29,507 bases of DNA from contig JACKEO010000034.1 of NCBI GenBank assembly GCA_020632955.1, positions 1-29,507 of the forward strand, in the 5' to 3' direction. This document shows positions 15,228-23,281 of the stretch, in pieces. Source of the DNA: Alphaproteobacteria bacterium. Lineage in GTDB: Bacteria; Myxococcota_A; UBA796; GCA-2862545. Position numbers and translations under genes: made by a program. The notes beneath the pieces are model-generated. The model saw nothing but the letters and a program-made list of their open reading frames with translations, did not search any database and was not told the origin of the DNA. Each line of letters starts with the position of its first letter. Within the stretch, counting starts at the first letter, position 1.

Positions 15228-18200
15228 AGGCGGTAGCGGACGGCCACCTCGGCGTCCTCCGTAGCGATCTCGGCGGTCTCGCGCACCCGTCCGCCGGGTC
15301 CGCTCGGCGCCGCCGTGGACACGGCGATGCGCATGGCCTTGCTGGGCAGGCCCACGGCGAGGCGCCGCACCAGCCGGTCGTCGGCGATCACGGTGCAGCC
15401 CGGGTCCGCCGCCGGTGCGCCCGCCGCCCGCACCACGACGCACAGCGCCTCGGGGCTGGCCGCCGGCGCGTCGTGGGTGGCCACCTGCCGCCACTGGTCC
15501 ACGTCCCAGAGGTACAGCTCCGCGCCGTGCGTGGGCGACCCGCCGGGGAAGCCGGTGCCGCCCGCCACGAGCCGGGTCTGGATGCGTCGCACCGTGGACC
15601 CGGCGGCGCCGGCGTAGGTCCAGTCCACCGCGAGGTGGTGCGTGGGGTGTGCCGCGGCGCCGCTGTCGAGGAGCACGGTGGTCTCGCCGTCGTCGCTGTC
15701 GGAGGGGCCGAAGATCACGTAGGTGCCGTTCGCCTCGTCGAAGGTCTGGGCGTGGGTCGCGGTGCGCCCCCCCGGGCGCCCGCCGGACGCCTCCAGGCGC
15801 TCCCACGCCTCTCCGTCCCACATCCAGGTGTCGTAGCTGTTCCCGGCCTCCACCTCGCCGCCGAGGAGCAGGCTGCGCTCCCGGAGCGGATCGTACGTGA
15901 GCCGACCGAAGCGCCGGCCCGGCGGCGGCTGACCGCCCTGGACGAGCGACGACCACCCGAGCGCGTCCCGGGCGAACAGCGTCTTGTTGAAGTACCCGTC
16001 GGCCAACCCGCCCCCGACGAGGAGCTGGTCCCGCGCGGCGTCGTAGGTGGCGACGTGCTCCTCGAGCGGGCCCACCACGATCGGGGCGGGGGTCACATCG
16101 GTCCAGGTGCCGCCGGCCCAGAGCCACTCGTCGGCGAGGCCCGCGCCGTCGTAGCCGCCCACCAGGCGCAGGCCGTCGGGCGTGCCGGTGAGCGAGTGGC
16201 TCCAGCGCGGCGACGGGGCGTCGAAGGTGAGCTTGGGCAGCCAGCCGGTGCCGTCCCAGGCCCAGGTGTCGGCGAGGTAGCCGCCGTTGCCCCGCCCGCC
16301 GAAGAGGATCACCTCCTCCTCCACCGGGTCCCAGGCCATCGCGGCGCGCTCGCGGAAGGGCGGCGTGAGCGGCAGGCCGGTGACCTGCGTCCACGTGCGG
16401 CCGTCCCAGATCCACGTGGAGGGCGTGGGGTCGCCGCCGTACAGCACCACCTCCTCGTGCACCGGGTCGTAGGCCATGAGCTGGTTGAAGGTGGGTGCCG
16501 GCCGGGCCGCCCAGTCCTCGGGCGACCACGCCGAGCCCGTCCACCGGTGCGGCACCGTCACGTAGGTGTTGCCCGCCCCGCGTCCGCTCAGGAGCAGGAC
16601 CTCCCCGGTGAGGGGATCGTTGCCGAGGACGTGCTCGTGCACGGTGCCGAGCGGCCCCGACACCGGGAGCTGGGACCAGGTGGTGCCGTCCCACGCCCAC
16701 ACGTCCCCCAGCGAGGCGAAGGACGCGTCCTTGCCGCCGGAGAGGAGCACGCGCTCGCTGATCGGATCCCACACGAGCTGGTGGGAGTGGCGGGCCACCG
16801 GCGACGGCCCCCCCGCGGGCTTCGCGCGCCAGCCCGTGTCGCCGAAGAGCCAGGTGTCGCCCAGCACCCCGGATGCGCTCGTGGCCCCGCCGAACAGCAC
16901 GAGCTCCTCGCGCACCGGATCCCAGACCATCGGCGCGCCGAAGCGGGGCGCGGGCTTGGGGCCCGGGCCCTGCACCTGCGACCAGGCCGTACCCGACCAC
17001 GCCCAGGTGTCGCCGAGGAGGGTGCCGTCCTGGTCCTTGCCGCCGAAGAGGATGACCCGCGCGCTCGTCACCTGCGTGGCCATCGACGAGAAGGAGCGCA
17101 GGCCCGGACGGGGCTCCGCGGACCCGACGTCCTCCCAGCGCGTGCCGGTCCAGGCGAAGGTCTCGCCGTAGGTGGCGCTGTAGGTGGCCCCGCCGGCGAG
17201 CAGGGTGCGCTGGCCGATGGGGTCCCAGGCCATCGCGGCGCCGAACCGGGGGCTCGGGCCGCCGCCGGGCGGACCGATCTCACGCCACGACCGCCCGTTG
17301 AAGGCCCAGAGCTCGCTGACCTGCTCGAAGGGCGCCTGGGTGGTGCCGCCGAAGACGAGCAGCTCGCCGCGCGCCGGATCCAGCGAGGCGGTCGGCGTGA
17401 GCCGTGGCGACGGGACCTCGCCCGTGCCCGCCCGGCGCCAGATGGGCAGCCCCCCCGAGGCCACCGGGTTGCCCACCGACGGCACGGTGGTGAGCTCGCG
17501 GGTGCCGTCGGGATCGAGGCCGCGCTCCCGATCCGGCGCGCTCGACAGGGTGTGGGGATTGGCGATCAGGTCGCCCGGCACCTTGCTGCCCAGGGTGGCC
17601 ACCCACTCCACGTCGCGCACCCGGGAGGAGGGCGACGGATTCCCCGCCTCGTCGAGCTGGCTCACGTAGACGTTCGCGAGGTCGGCGGGCGTGCGCAGCG
17701 CGGCGAAGGAGCCGTCGGCCTGGGCGGTGCCGCTGCCGAGGTAGGTGCCCGAGCTGGAGCGCGCCACCACGGTGGCCCCCGGGATCGCCGCCCCCGCCTC
17801 GCCGTCCACCTGGAAGCGCGCCTCGCCCCCGGTGGCCGAGGTGCCCCAGGGCTGGCGGGTGTAGACGATGCGGTCGAGGGTCTCGGTGTCGGGCGCCTCG
17901 GTGGGGCCGGTGCGGTCCACGACGAGGTCGAGGCCGAGATCGGCGTTCACCGACACGTTCCCGACGGCATCGCTGACGACCACGTAGAGGCTGTAGGTGC
18001 CCTCGGGCAGATCCGACACGCCCGCGCGGCTGAAGCGGATGACGTTGCCGTCGACCGGTGCCACGTCCCACGACACCGAGGCGGGGCCCACCGTGGCCAC
18101 GCCCACCGCCTCCTGCACGGGCTCGGAGGCGAGCACGGTGACCGAGGGGACCACCACCTCGCCGGTGTACGGATCGACGTCGGTGAACACCACCGTGCGC

Positions 18201-20614
18201 CCGCCGTCGAGCACCGCCGGACTGAAGAAGGGCGTGCGCGACAGCACCGACGACGAGGCCAGCGGCGGCGTGAAGTCGGCGACGAAGGCCACCGCCGCCG
18301 GCAGGTCCGCGGAGCGGACGCGGGTCTCGTTCCCCACGGGATCCACGAGGCGCGCGTCGAGGGCCTTGAAGCCGTCGCCCTCGGTGCCGTCGAGGGTGCG
18401 GGTCCACTGGTCGGCGCCCGCCCACGACAGCGGCATCCCCGACAGCGTCACCGTGGAGGCCTGGTCGTCCACGGGCGCGTCGGTGGGCAGCGTCACCGTG
18501 ACCACCGCGCCGGCACGCGCCCGCGTCTGCCCGTCCACCACCACCGAGGGGGTCACCACCAGGGTGACCCTGGTGGGGTCGATCACGGGAGGCAGGCCGA
18601 GGAAGGCACCCGAGCGGGAGGCCAGATCGCAGAAGCTGGCGCCCTCCTGCGCGTTCCCGGCGCGGTCCTGGCCGGTGATCGTGAGGACGTAGGCGTCGAC
18701 GTCCACCTGGCCCTGCAGCGTGACGCCGTAGGTGTGCCGGTTCCCGCTGCTCGTGAGCGGCGTGATCGTGAGCTCGGGCGCGTCGACGCTCACGGTGGGC
18801 GCACCGCCCGCCAGGGTCTCCGAGGTGAAGACCTGCAGCACCACCGCGTCGGACGCGTTCGCCGTGGCGGGCGCGAGCACGCAGTCGGCCGCCGGCGCCG
18901 TGAAGTCGAAGCGCACCACGCCCGGACGCTGCACCACGAGGCGATTGCCGGCGGCGTCGAAGAGCTGGGCGTCCAGGCCCTTCAGGCCGTCGCCCTCCGA
19001 GCCGTCGAGGGTGATCGCCCACTCCGCACCGCCCTGCCAGGCCAGCGGGGTGCCACCCAGCGTGACCGTGGACACGTCGGTGGCGAGGGCCTTGTCGGTG
19101 GGGAGCGTGACCGTGACCGTGGCGCCCGCGCGCACGAGCAGCTCACCGGCGGTGCCCGGCACCGACGGCGTGGCCTCCACCGTGGGCTCGGCCGTGAGCA
19201 ACGGCGGCTTGCCCAGGAGGCTGCCGGAGCGCGCGTCGATGTCGCAGAGGCTGCCGCCCACCGGCGCGTTGCCCGCGCGGTCGGTGCCGAGGATCGTCAG
19301 CGCGTAGGCCGGCACGTCCACGGGGTTCGCCAGGTCGATGCGGTAGCGGTGCTGCGACCCCGTGCTGCCCAGCGAGGCCACGGTGAGGTCGGTGCTGTCG
19401 GCCGTGACGGCGGGCGCTCCTTCCCGCAGCACCTCGGAGGCGAAGACCTGGAGCAGCACCACGTCGCTGCCCTTCGCGTCGCGGGGCGCCAGCAGGCAGT
19501 CGGCCGTGGGCGGCGTGAGATCGAGGCGCAGCAGACCCCGACGCTGCACCACCAGCTCGTTGCCCGCCGGGTCCACCAGCCGTGCATCGAGGGTCTTCAG
19601 GCCGTCGCCCTCGTCCCCGTCGATCTCGAGGGTCCAGGTGTTGGGGTCGTCGGGCATCGGGGTGAGAGGCACGCCCGACAGCGTGACCGCGCTGCCCGAC
19701 GAGGCCAACGGGTCCAGCGTGGGCAGGCGCACCGTGAGCACGGTGGGCTGGCCCGCCTTCGCCTCCTCGGCCGTGGCCGCACGCACCCACGGCAGACCGC
19801 CCTGATCCACGCTGCGGCCCGCGGTGAGCTCGAAGCTCACGTCGGGGTCGAGCCGCGGCCCCCGCCCGAGGATGGTGCCCGTGGGGTTGCCGCTGGAGCA
19901 CAGCGAGTCCCCCTCCTGCGCGTTGCCGGCCCGGTCGGTGGCGGTGACCTCGAGGACGTAGCCGTCCACGTTCGTGTCGGCGTCGGCCGTGATCGGGAAG
20001 ACGAACTGCCCGTCGGACGCCGTGGGCGCGCCCACGTGCACCCGGGGGTCGCTGGGCGTGACCACGACGGCGTCGGCGTCCATCGCCTCCGACGGCGAGA
20101 CCCGCAGCGTCACCGTCTCCCCCTCCCCCGCGTTGCGCGGCGACAGGATGCAGCCCGCGGACGGGGCATCGAAGTCGGTGGTGAAGAGCACCGCCGACGT
20201 CTCGACCTTCACCTTGCCGAAGCCCAGCGAGACGAGCTCGGCGCGCAGGCTCTTGGGCGAGCTGCCCTCGTCGCCGTCGAGCACCCGGTGGAAGCGGTAG
20301 GTGGGGTGCTCGGTGCCCTCGAGCTTCTCGACGAAGGTGAAGGGCGCCCCGTCCACCGTGAGCTTCGTGTAGGGCGCGTCCGGGTCGGTGGGATCCGCGG
20401 GCTCGGTGCGCAGGAGCAGCGTGGCGGCCAGATCGACCACCACGTCGGTGCCCGCCCGCACCCGGGGCACGCCGTCCACCTGCAGGGGCTCCACCAGCGC
20501 GAAGCCCCCGTCGTCCACGAGCCCGGGTGGCGCGTCCGCCCCCTTGAAGGGGCTCTGGCCCAGGAGACAGCCGGACAGGAGGACGGCCGGGAGCAGGACG
20601 GGCGTGGAGCGCAC
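15215..20614 (-). CDS. Giant lipoprotein: Ig-like modules plus Kelch/galactose-oxidase propeller
   Basis: This 1799-residue protein starts at GTG 20614, with CGGAGG just upstream. The signal LLPAVLLSGC has a fair lipobox. Residues about 60-850 hold four related Ig-like modules marked by DGDEG/DGTEG plus a KxLDARL segment, each except the last followed by a DRAGNA...C segment with paired cysteines. Residues about 900-1060 hold another bacterial Ig-like/BNR-type stretch. Residues about 1070-1600 hold roughly ten Kelch-type blades (repeated VLFGG, AWDP, DTWAWDGTxW), which should form one or two beta-propellers. The last 200 residues look like a separate sheet-rich domain. It is probably a surface adhesin or carbohydrate-binding protein; no catalytic residues are claimed. 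It lies 91 bases downstream of the lipoprotein gene at 20706 on the same strand. Confidence 0.87.
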   Translation of the reverse strand: MRSTPVLLPAVLLSGCLLGQSPFKGADAPPGLVDDGGFALVEPLQVDGVPRVRAGTDVVVDLAATLLLRTEPADPTDPDAPYTKLTVDGAPFTFVEKLEGTEHPTYRFHRVLDGDEGSSPKSLRAELVSLGFGKVKVETSAVLFTTDFDAPSAGCILSPRNAGEGETVTLRVSPSEAMDADAVVVTPSDPRVHVGAPTASDGQFVFPITADADTNVDGYVLEVTATDRAGNAQEGDSLCSSGNPTGTILGRGPRLDPDVSFELTAGRSVDQGGLPWVRAATAEEAKAGQPTVLTVRLPTLDPLASSGSAVTLSGVPLTPMPDDPNTWTLEIDGDEGDGLKTLDARLVDPAGNELVVQRRGLLRLDLTPPTADCLLAPRDAKGSDVVLLQVFASEVLREGAPAVTADSTDLTVASLGSTGSQHRYRIDLANPVDVPAYALTILGTDRAGNAPVGGSLCDIDARSGSLLGKPPLLTAEPTVEATPSVPGTAGELLVRAGATVTVTLPTDKALATDVSTVTLGGTPLAWQGGAEWAITLDGSEGDGLKGLDAQLFDAAGNRLVVQRPGVVRFDFTAPAADCVLAPATANASDAVVLQVFTSETLAGGAPTVSVDAPELTITPLTSSGNRHTYGVTLQGQVDVDAYVLTITGQDRAGNAQEGASFCDLASRSGAFLGLPPVIDPTRVTLVVTPSVVVDGQTRARAGAVVTVTLPTDAPVDDQASTVTLSGMPLSWAGADQWTRTLDGTEGDGFKALDARLVDPVGNETRVRSADLPAAVAFVADFTPPLASSSVLSRTPFFSPAVLDGGRTVVFTDVDPYTGEVVVPSVTVLASEPVQEAVGVATVGPASVSWDVAPVDGNVIRFSRAGVSDLPEGTYSLYVVVSDAVGNVSVNADLGLDLVVDRTGPTEAPDTETLDRIVYTRQPWGTSATGGEARFQVDGEAGAAIPGATVVARSSSGTYLGSGTAQADGSFAALRTPADLANVYVSQLDEAGNPSPSSRVRDVEWVATLGSKVPGDLIANPHTLSSAPDRERGLDPDGTRELTTVPSVGNPVASGGLPIWRRAGTGEVPSPRLTPTASLDPARGELLVFGGTTQAPFEQVSELWAFNGRSWREIGPPGGGPSPRFGAAMAWDPIGQRTLLAGGATYSATYGETFAWTGTRWEDVGSAEPRPGLRSFSSMATQVTSARVILFGGKDQDGTLLGDTWAWSGTAWSQVQGPGPKPAPRFGAPMVWDPVREELVLFGGATSASGVLGDTWLFGDTGWRAKPAGGPSPVARHSHQLVWDPISERVLLSGGKDASFASLGDVWAWDGTTWSQLPVSGPLGTVHEHVLGNDPLTGEVLLLSGRGAGNTYVTVPHRWTGSAWSPEDWAARPAPTFNQLMAYDPVHEEVVLYGGDPTPSTWIWDGRTWTQVTGLPLTPPFRERAAMAWDPVEEEVILFGGRGNGGYLADTWAWDGTGWLPKLTFDAPSPRWSHSLTGTPDGLRLVGGYDGAGLADEWLWAGGTWTDVTPAPIVVGPLEEHVATYDAARDQLLVGGGLADGYFNKTLFARDALGWSSLVQGGQPPPGRRFGRLTYDPLRERSLLLGGEVEAGNSYDTWMWDGEAWERLEASGGRPGGRTATHAQTFDEANGTYVIFGPSDSDDGETTVLLDSGAAAHPTHHLAVDWTYAGAAGSTVRRIQTRLVAGGTGFPGGSPTHGAELYLWDVDQWRQVATHDAPAASPEALCVVVRAAGAPAADPGCTVIADDRLVRRLAVGLPSKAMRIAVSTAAPSGPGGRVRETAEIATEDAEVAVRYRLPAP
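18371..20283 (-). repeat. Four Ig-like module repeats, 615-base period in the last three
   Basis: The segment encoding DGxEGDGxK occurs at plus-strand positions near 20270, 19601, 18986 and 18371. The last three are spaced by exactly 615 bases (205 residues), which shows tandem duplication of a whole module within the giant lipoprotein gene. The first copy is more diverged and about 660 bases away. Confidence 0.75.
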
Positions 20615-20705
20615 GGGGACCTCCGAGCCGTCGAGGTAGCATGCGCCGACGACCGCGGTCCGTTGTGAAGCGTAGTCGGCGTGGCAGAGCCGACCGGGCG
20701 CGCGG

Positions 20706-22643
20706 TCAGACCACGCGCCGCCTCCAGCTGCGCACCCGCCAGCCGAGCAGGCCCAGCAGCACCAGCGCCAGCTCCTTGGGCATCAGGCCCACGCTGGAGC
20801 AGCCGAGGTCGCAGCCGCCGCTGCTCGTGTCGCAGGTCCAGGTGCCGGTGTCCTCGCCCACCACCACGTGGGGCGCGGGCGACACGCTCAGGCCGCGCAT
20901 GTCGCTGGCGACCAGGGTGAAGCAGTAGGGCTGGCTGTCGGCGCTGCAGAGCCCGCAGCCCGTGCCCGTGAAGCTGGCCACGGTGGTGCAGATGGCCTCG
21001 GCGGAGTCGCCGAAGCCGTCGAAGAGGAGCTCGTTGTCGCGGATGTCGAACTCGGCCATCACGCGGTCCACGACGAGCGCCAGACCGGGGGGCTCGACGT
21101 GCGCGTCCAGCTCGCTCGACGCCAGTGTCACGATGAGGCCGTCGAGCTCGATCTCCCGTTCCGCGTCCGCCAGCGAGAAGCTGCCCGACGACAGCGTCGT
21201 GGTGCCCAGCTGGCTGGTGGGCTCGCACGCCTGCTGCGCCTGCGACGACCACGGCGGCGCGTCGGCGAAGCCGAGGTGCACGGCGATGGACGTGCCACCG
21301 AGATCCTGCACGAAGAGCATCGGGGTGAGCGACTGCGAGCTGAGCAGGCTCCCGAGGATCGTGGACCACCCCGCTGGCGAGATGACCGAGCCGGTGCCGA
21401 GGTCGAGGGCCCAGCCCGCGCCCACCACCTGGGGCCTGGTGGCGCCGGTGGGCACAGGCGCCGTCGTGAACGTGGCGCTGGTGGTCTTGCCACAGGCCAG
21501 CACGTCGAGGCGATGGGAGGTGCCGGTGGCGAGCAGCTGCTGCGGCACGCCCACGAGCTCCTTCCCCGACGCGAGGACCTGCAGCGGGACCTGGGTGGCG
21601 CCGCGGCTGAGCAGCATCGTGGCGCCCTGCGGCACGTCGAAGGGGAAGGTGGCCTCGAGCCTGGGCAGGCGCGTCACCGCCGTGGTGCCCGCGGCAGGCG
21701 TGAGTTCGAGCACCTCGCAGGGATCCTCCGAGCGGATGACCACCGGCGCCATCGTGCCACGGTAGTCGGACGGGCCCGCCAGCTGCGTCGTGACCGACGT
21801 GCTGGCGCCCGTGGGCCACCCGCCGGGCGGGGGCCTGAGGATCAGGCCGCGGTCGGCCGCCATGGTGGCCGCATCCACGGGTCCCCCCTCCGATGCGGGA
21901 AGCTGACCCAGGAAGTCGAGGTACGACTGGATCTGGTCGCCGATGAGTTCCGACGAACCAGGGACGAGCTCCACCCCCGCCGTGGTGGTGCGCACGGACG
22001 CGGCGAGGGGCAGCGACAGCCCGAGCACCAGCTCCTCGTCGGGCTCCAGCAGGTACTCGCCCGTGGCGCTGCTGCGGGAGGCGGTGATCGCGAAGGCGGC
22101 CAGGGGGTCGGAGGCCTCGCCCAGCCAGGCGTCGATGTAGGTGCCCCGGGGCACACGGTCCACGTAGAAGGGCTCCACGGTGACGTCGCCGCCGCAGGGC
22201 AGCGCCACCGTCCAGAAGTAGACGGCGTCGTCCTCGAGCGCGCTCGCGGGGCTCACCGCCATGCCGGCCCCGGCGTTCAGCGGGCTCGTGAACACGGGCA
22301 GGCTGGTGCCGGACACGTCCACGAGGCCCACCGTGGCCTTGTCGGCGTGGGCCATGTCGAAGAGCACCTTCATCTCCGGCTCGGTGCCGGTCACGCCCAC
22401 GTCCCCGCTGACGGCCACGATCTCCATGGCGCACCAGGGGTCCTTGGGGGTGGTGTCGGTGTCGACCCCGGTGTCGGTGTCGACCGCGGGGCCGTCGGTG
22501 TCGATGCCCGGCCCGTCGGTGTCGATGCCCGGCCCGTCGGTGTCGCCGGACACGTCGGTGTCGACGAGGCGGGACGGGCCCTTGCCCGCGGTGGGACCGC
22601 AGGCGCTGGCGAGCGCCACGAGAAGGAGCATCGGACGGGTCAT
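20706..22643 (-). CDS. Lipoprotein with DTD-repeat linker and MYXO-CTERM-like C-terminus
   Basis: This 645-residue protein starts at ATG 22643, preceded by CGGAGGCTCC, almost the same leader as at 8171. The signal LLLVALASAC gives an ASAC lipobox. A tandem Asp/Thr/Gly/Pro linker (DTDGPGI units) follows at residues about 25-62, then a large domain with Ig-like character. The C-terminus has a Cys cluster (GGCDLGCSS), a hydrophobic helix (ELALVLLGLLGW) and a basic tail (RVRSWRRR), the three-part layout of MYXO-CTERM sorting signals handled by myxosortases in Myxococcota. Having both an N-terminal lipid anchor and such a tail is unusual. The function is unknown. It is probably transcribed with the Kelch gene downstream. 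Confidence 0.82.
   Translation of the reverse strand: MTRPMLLLVALASACGPTAGKGPSRLVDTDVSGDTDGPGIDTDGPGIDTDGPAVDTDTGVDTDTTPKDPWCAMEIVAVSGDVGVTGTEPEMKVLFDMAHADKATVGLVDVSGTSLPVFTSPLNAGAGMAVSPASALEDDAVYFWTVALPCGGDVTVEPFYVDRVPRGTYIDAWLGEASDPLAAFAITASRSSATGEYLLEPDEELVLGLSLPLAASVRTTTAGVELVPGSSELIGDQIQSYLDFLGQLPASEGGPVDAATMAADRGLILRPPPGGWPTGASTSVTTQLAGPSDYRGTMAPVVIRSEDPCEVLELTPAAGTTAVTRLPRLEATFPFDVPQGATMLLSRGATQVPLQVLASGKELVGVPQQLLATGTSHRLDVLACGKTTSATFTTAPVPTGATRPQVVGAGWALDLGTGSVISPAGWSTILGSLLSSQSLTPMLFVQDLGGTSIAVHLGFADAPPWSSQAQQACEPTSQLGTTTLSSGSFSLADAEREIELDGLIVTLASSELDAHVEPPGLALVVDRVMAEFDIRDNELLFDGFGDSAEAICTTVASFTGTGCGLCSADSQPYCFTLVASDMRGLSVSPAPHVVVGEDTGTWTCDTSSGGCDLGCSSVGLMPKELALVLLGLLGWRVRSWRRRVV
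22450..22566 (-). repeat. Tandem short repeats encoding the Asp/Thr-rich linker
   Basis: A 21-base unit encoding DTDGPGI is repeated in tandem near 22492-22545, flanked by degenerate VDTD-coding copies. Such runs are prone to length change. The encoded segment is acidic and probably a flexible spacer between the lipid anchor and the folded domain. Confidence 0.75.
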
Positions 22644-22709
22644 GGAGCCTCCGCGACGGACAGGCCCCGCGGGCGAGGCGCCGGCAGACTATCGCGGATC
22701 CACGTCGTG

Positions 22710-22745
22710 GGGCGGGTACCAATGACCGACACCCCGGTACCGCCC
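22710..22745. terminator. Candidate hairpin downstream of tmRNA
   Basis: GGGCGGGTACC (22710-22720) pairs with GGTACCGCCC (22736-22745) with one bulged G and a 15-base loop. It lies about 40-70 bases beyond the tmRNA 3' end on the - strand and upstream of the lipoprotein gene at 22643. There is no clear T-tract, so termination is only a possibility. Confidence 0.35.
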
Positions 22746-22782
22746 GCGCTGATCGTCGGGGGCGGCACCGGGGTGCGCGGGA

Positions 22783-23159
22783 TGGAGGCGGTGGGAGTCG
22801 AACCCACGTCCGAAGCCACTCAGTCAGGACGTCTACGTGCGTAGCTCCCTCGATCCCCCACCGAGCCTCGGGAGCACTGGTTCCCGGCAGGGCCTCACGA
22901 CTTCAAGGGATTGTTTCTCGTCGCCTGGTCCCGCGTGAGCGAGGTCCTTCACGACTAGCTTGGTCGAGACACGCCCAGTCGACGCCCCAAGCAGCATGCC
23001 GACCGGACGGAGGCTCCACGGCGATCAGGCCGCGAGCGCCTCGGCGTAGTTGTTGTTGTTGGCAACTATCGTGTGTGCGGACCGGTTTTACGAGGTGGGT
23101 CTGCAACCTCGGCACGCAATCCTTCCCTACCGCAACCCCGTCGAAGCCGTGGCGCCCCC
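22783..23159 (-). ncRNA. ssrA: Transfer-messenger RNA (tmRNA)
   Basis: On the - strand the 5' end GGGGGCG (from 23159) pairs with the 3' acceptor strand CGCCTCC (ending at 22784), including a G3-U70 type wobble, the alanine identity element. The T-arm sequence GTGGGTTCGACTCCCAC is complete (22791-22807) and the 5' part carries the typical GGCTTCGACGGGG. The resume codon GCC at 23061-23063 follows ATAGTT. The reading frame encodes the tag ANNNNYAEALAA and stops at TGA 23025-23027. The length of about 377 bases is normal. CCA is not encoded (the genome continues TCC after the discriminator A), so it must be added afterwards. tmRNA rescues ribosomes stalled on broken messages together with SmpB and tags the products for proteolysis. 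Confidence 0.96.
23025..23063 (-). other. tmRNA proteolysis-tag reading frame (ANNNNYAEALAA)
   Basis: Twelve codons plus TGA lie inside the tmRNA. The terminal ALAA matches the ClpXP-type degron of bacterial tags. Four successive AAC (Asn) codons follow the resume alanine codon. Confidence 0.93.
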
Positions 23160-23281
23160 GTGCTGGGGATGCCGACGCGGGAGGATTCCCTCGCCGACGC
23201 CACGATCCTAATCCCACCGGCACGCGCGTCCAGCCCCGACGCCGGCCGTGCTAGCGTCCGCGGGTCCCCGGGGGAACCACC

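Noticed and set aside
15473..20668. 1731-codon + frame opposite the Kelch lipoprotein gene
   Set aside because: It is Gly/Arg/His-rich and repetitive, shadows the real gene on -, and has no recognisable domain.
22780..22844. End of a + frame reading MEAVGVEPTS
   Set aside because: This peptide is a well-known spurious translation of the reverse complement of a tRNA-type T-arm, here the tmRNA.
22783..22860. Separate tRNA gene suggested by the T-arm sequence
   Set aside because: There is no anticodon arm. The T-arm and acceptor belong to the tRNA-like domain of the tmRNA, whose 5' half lies near 23159.
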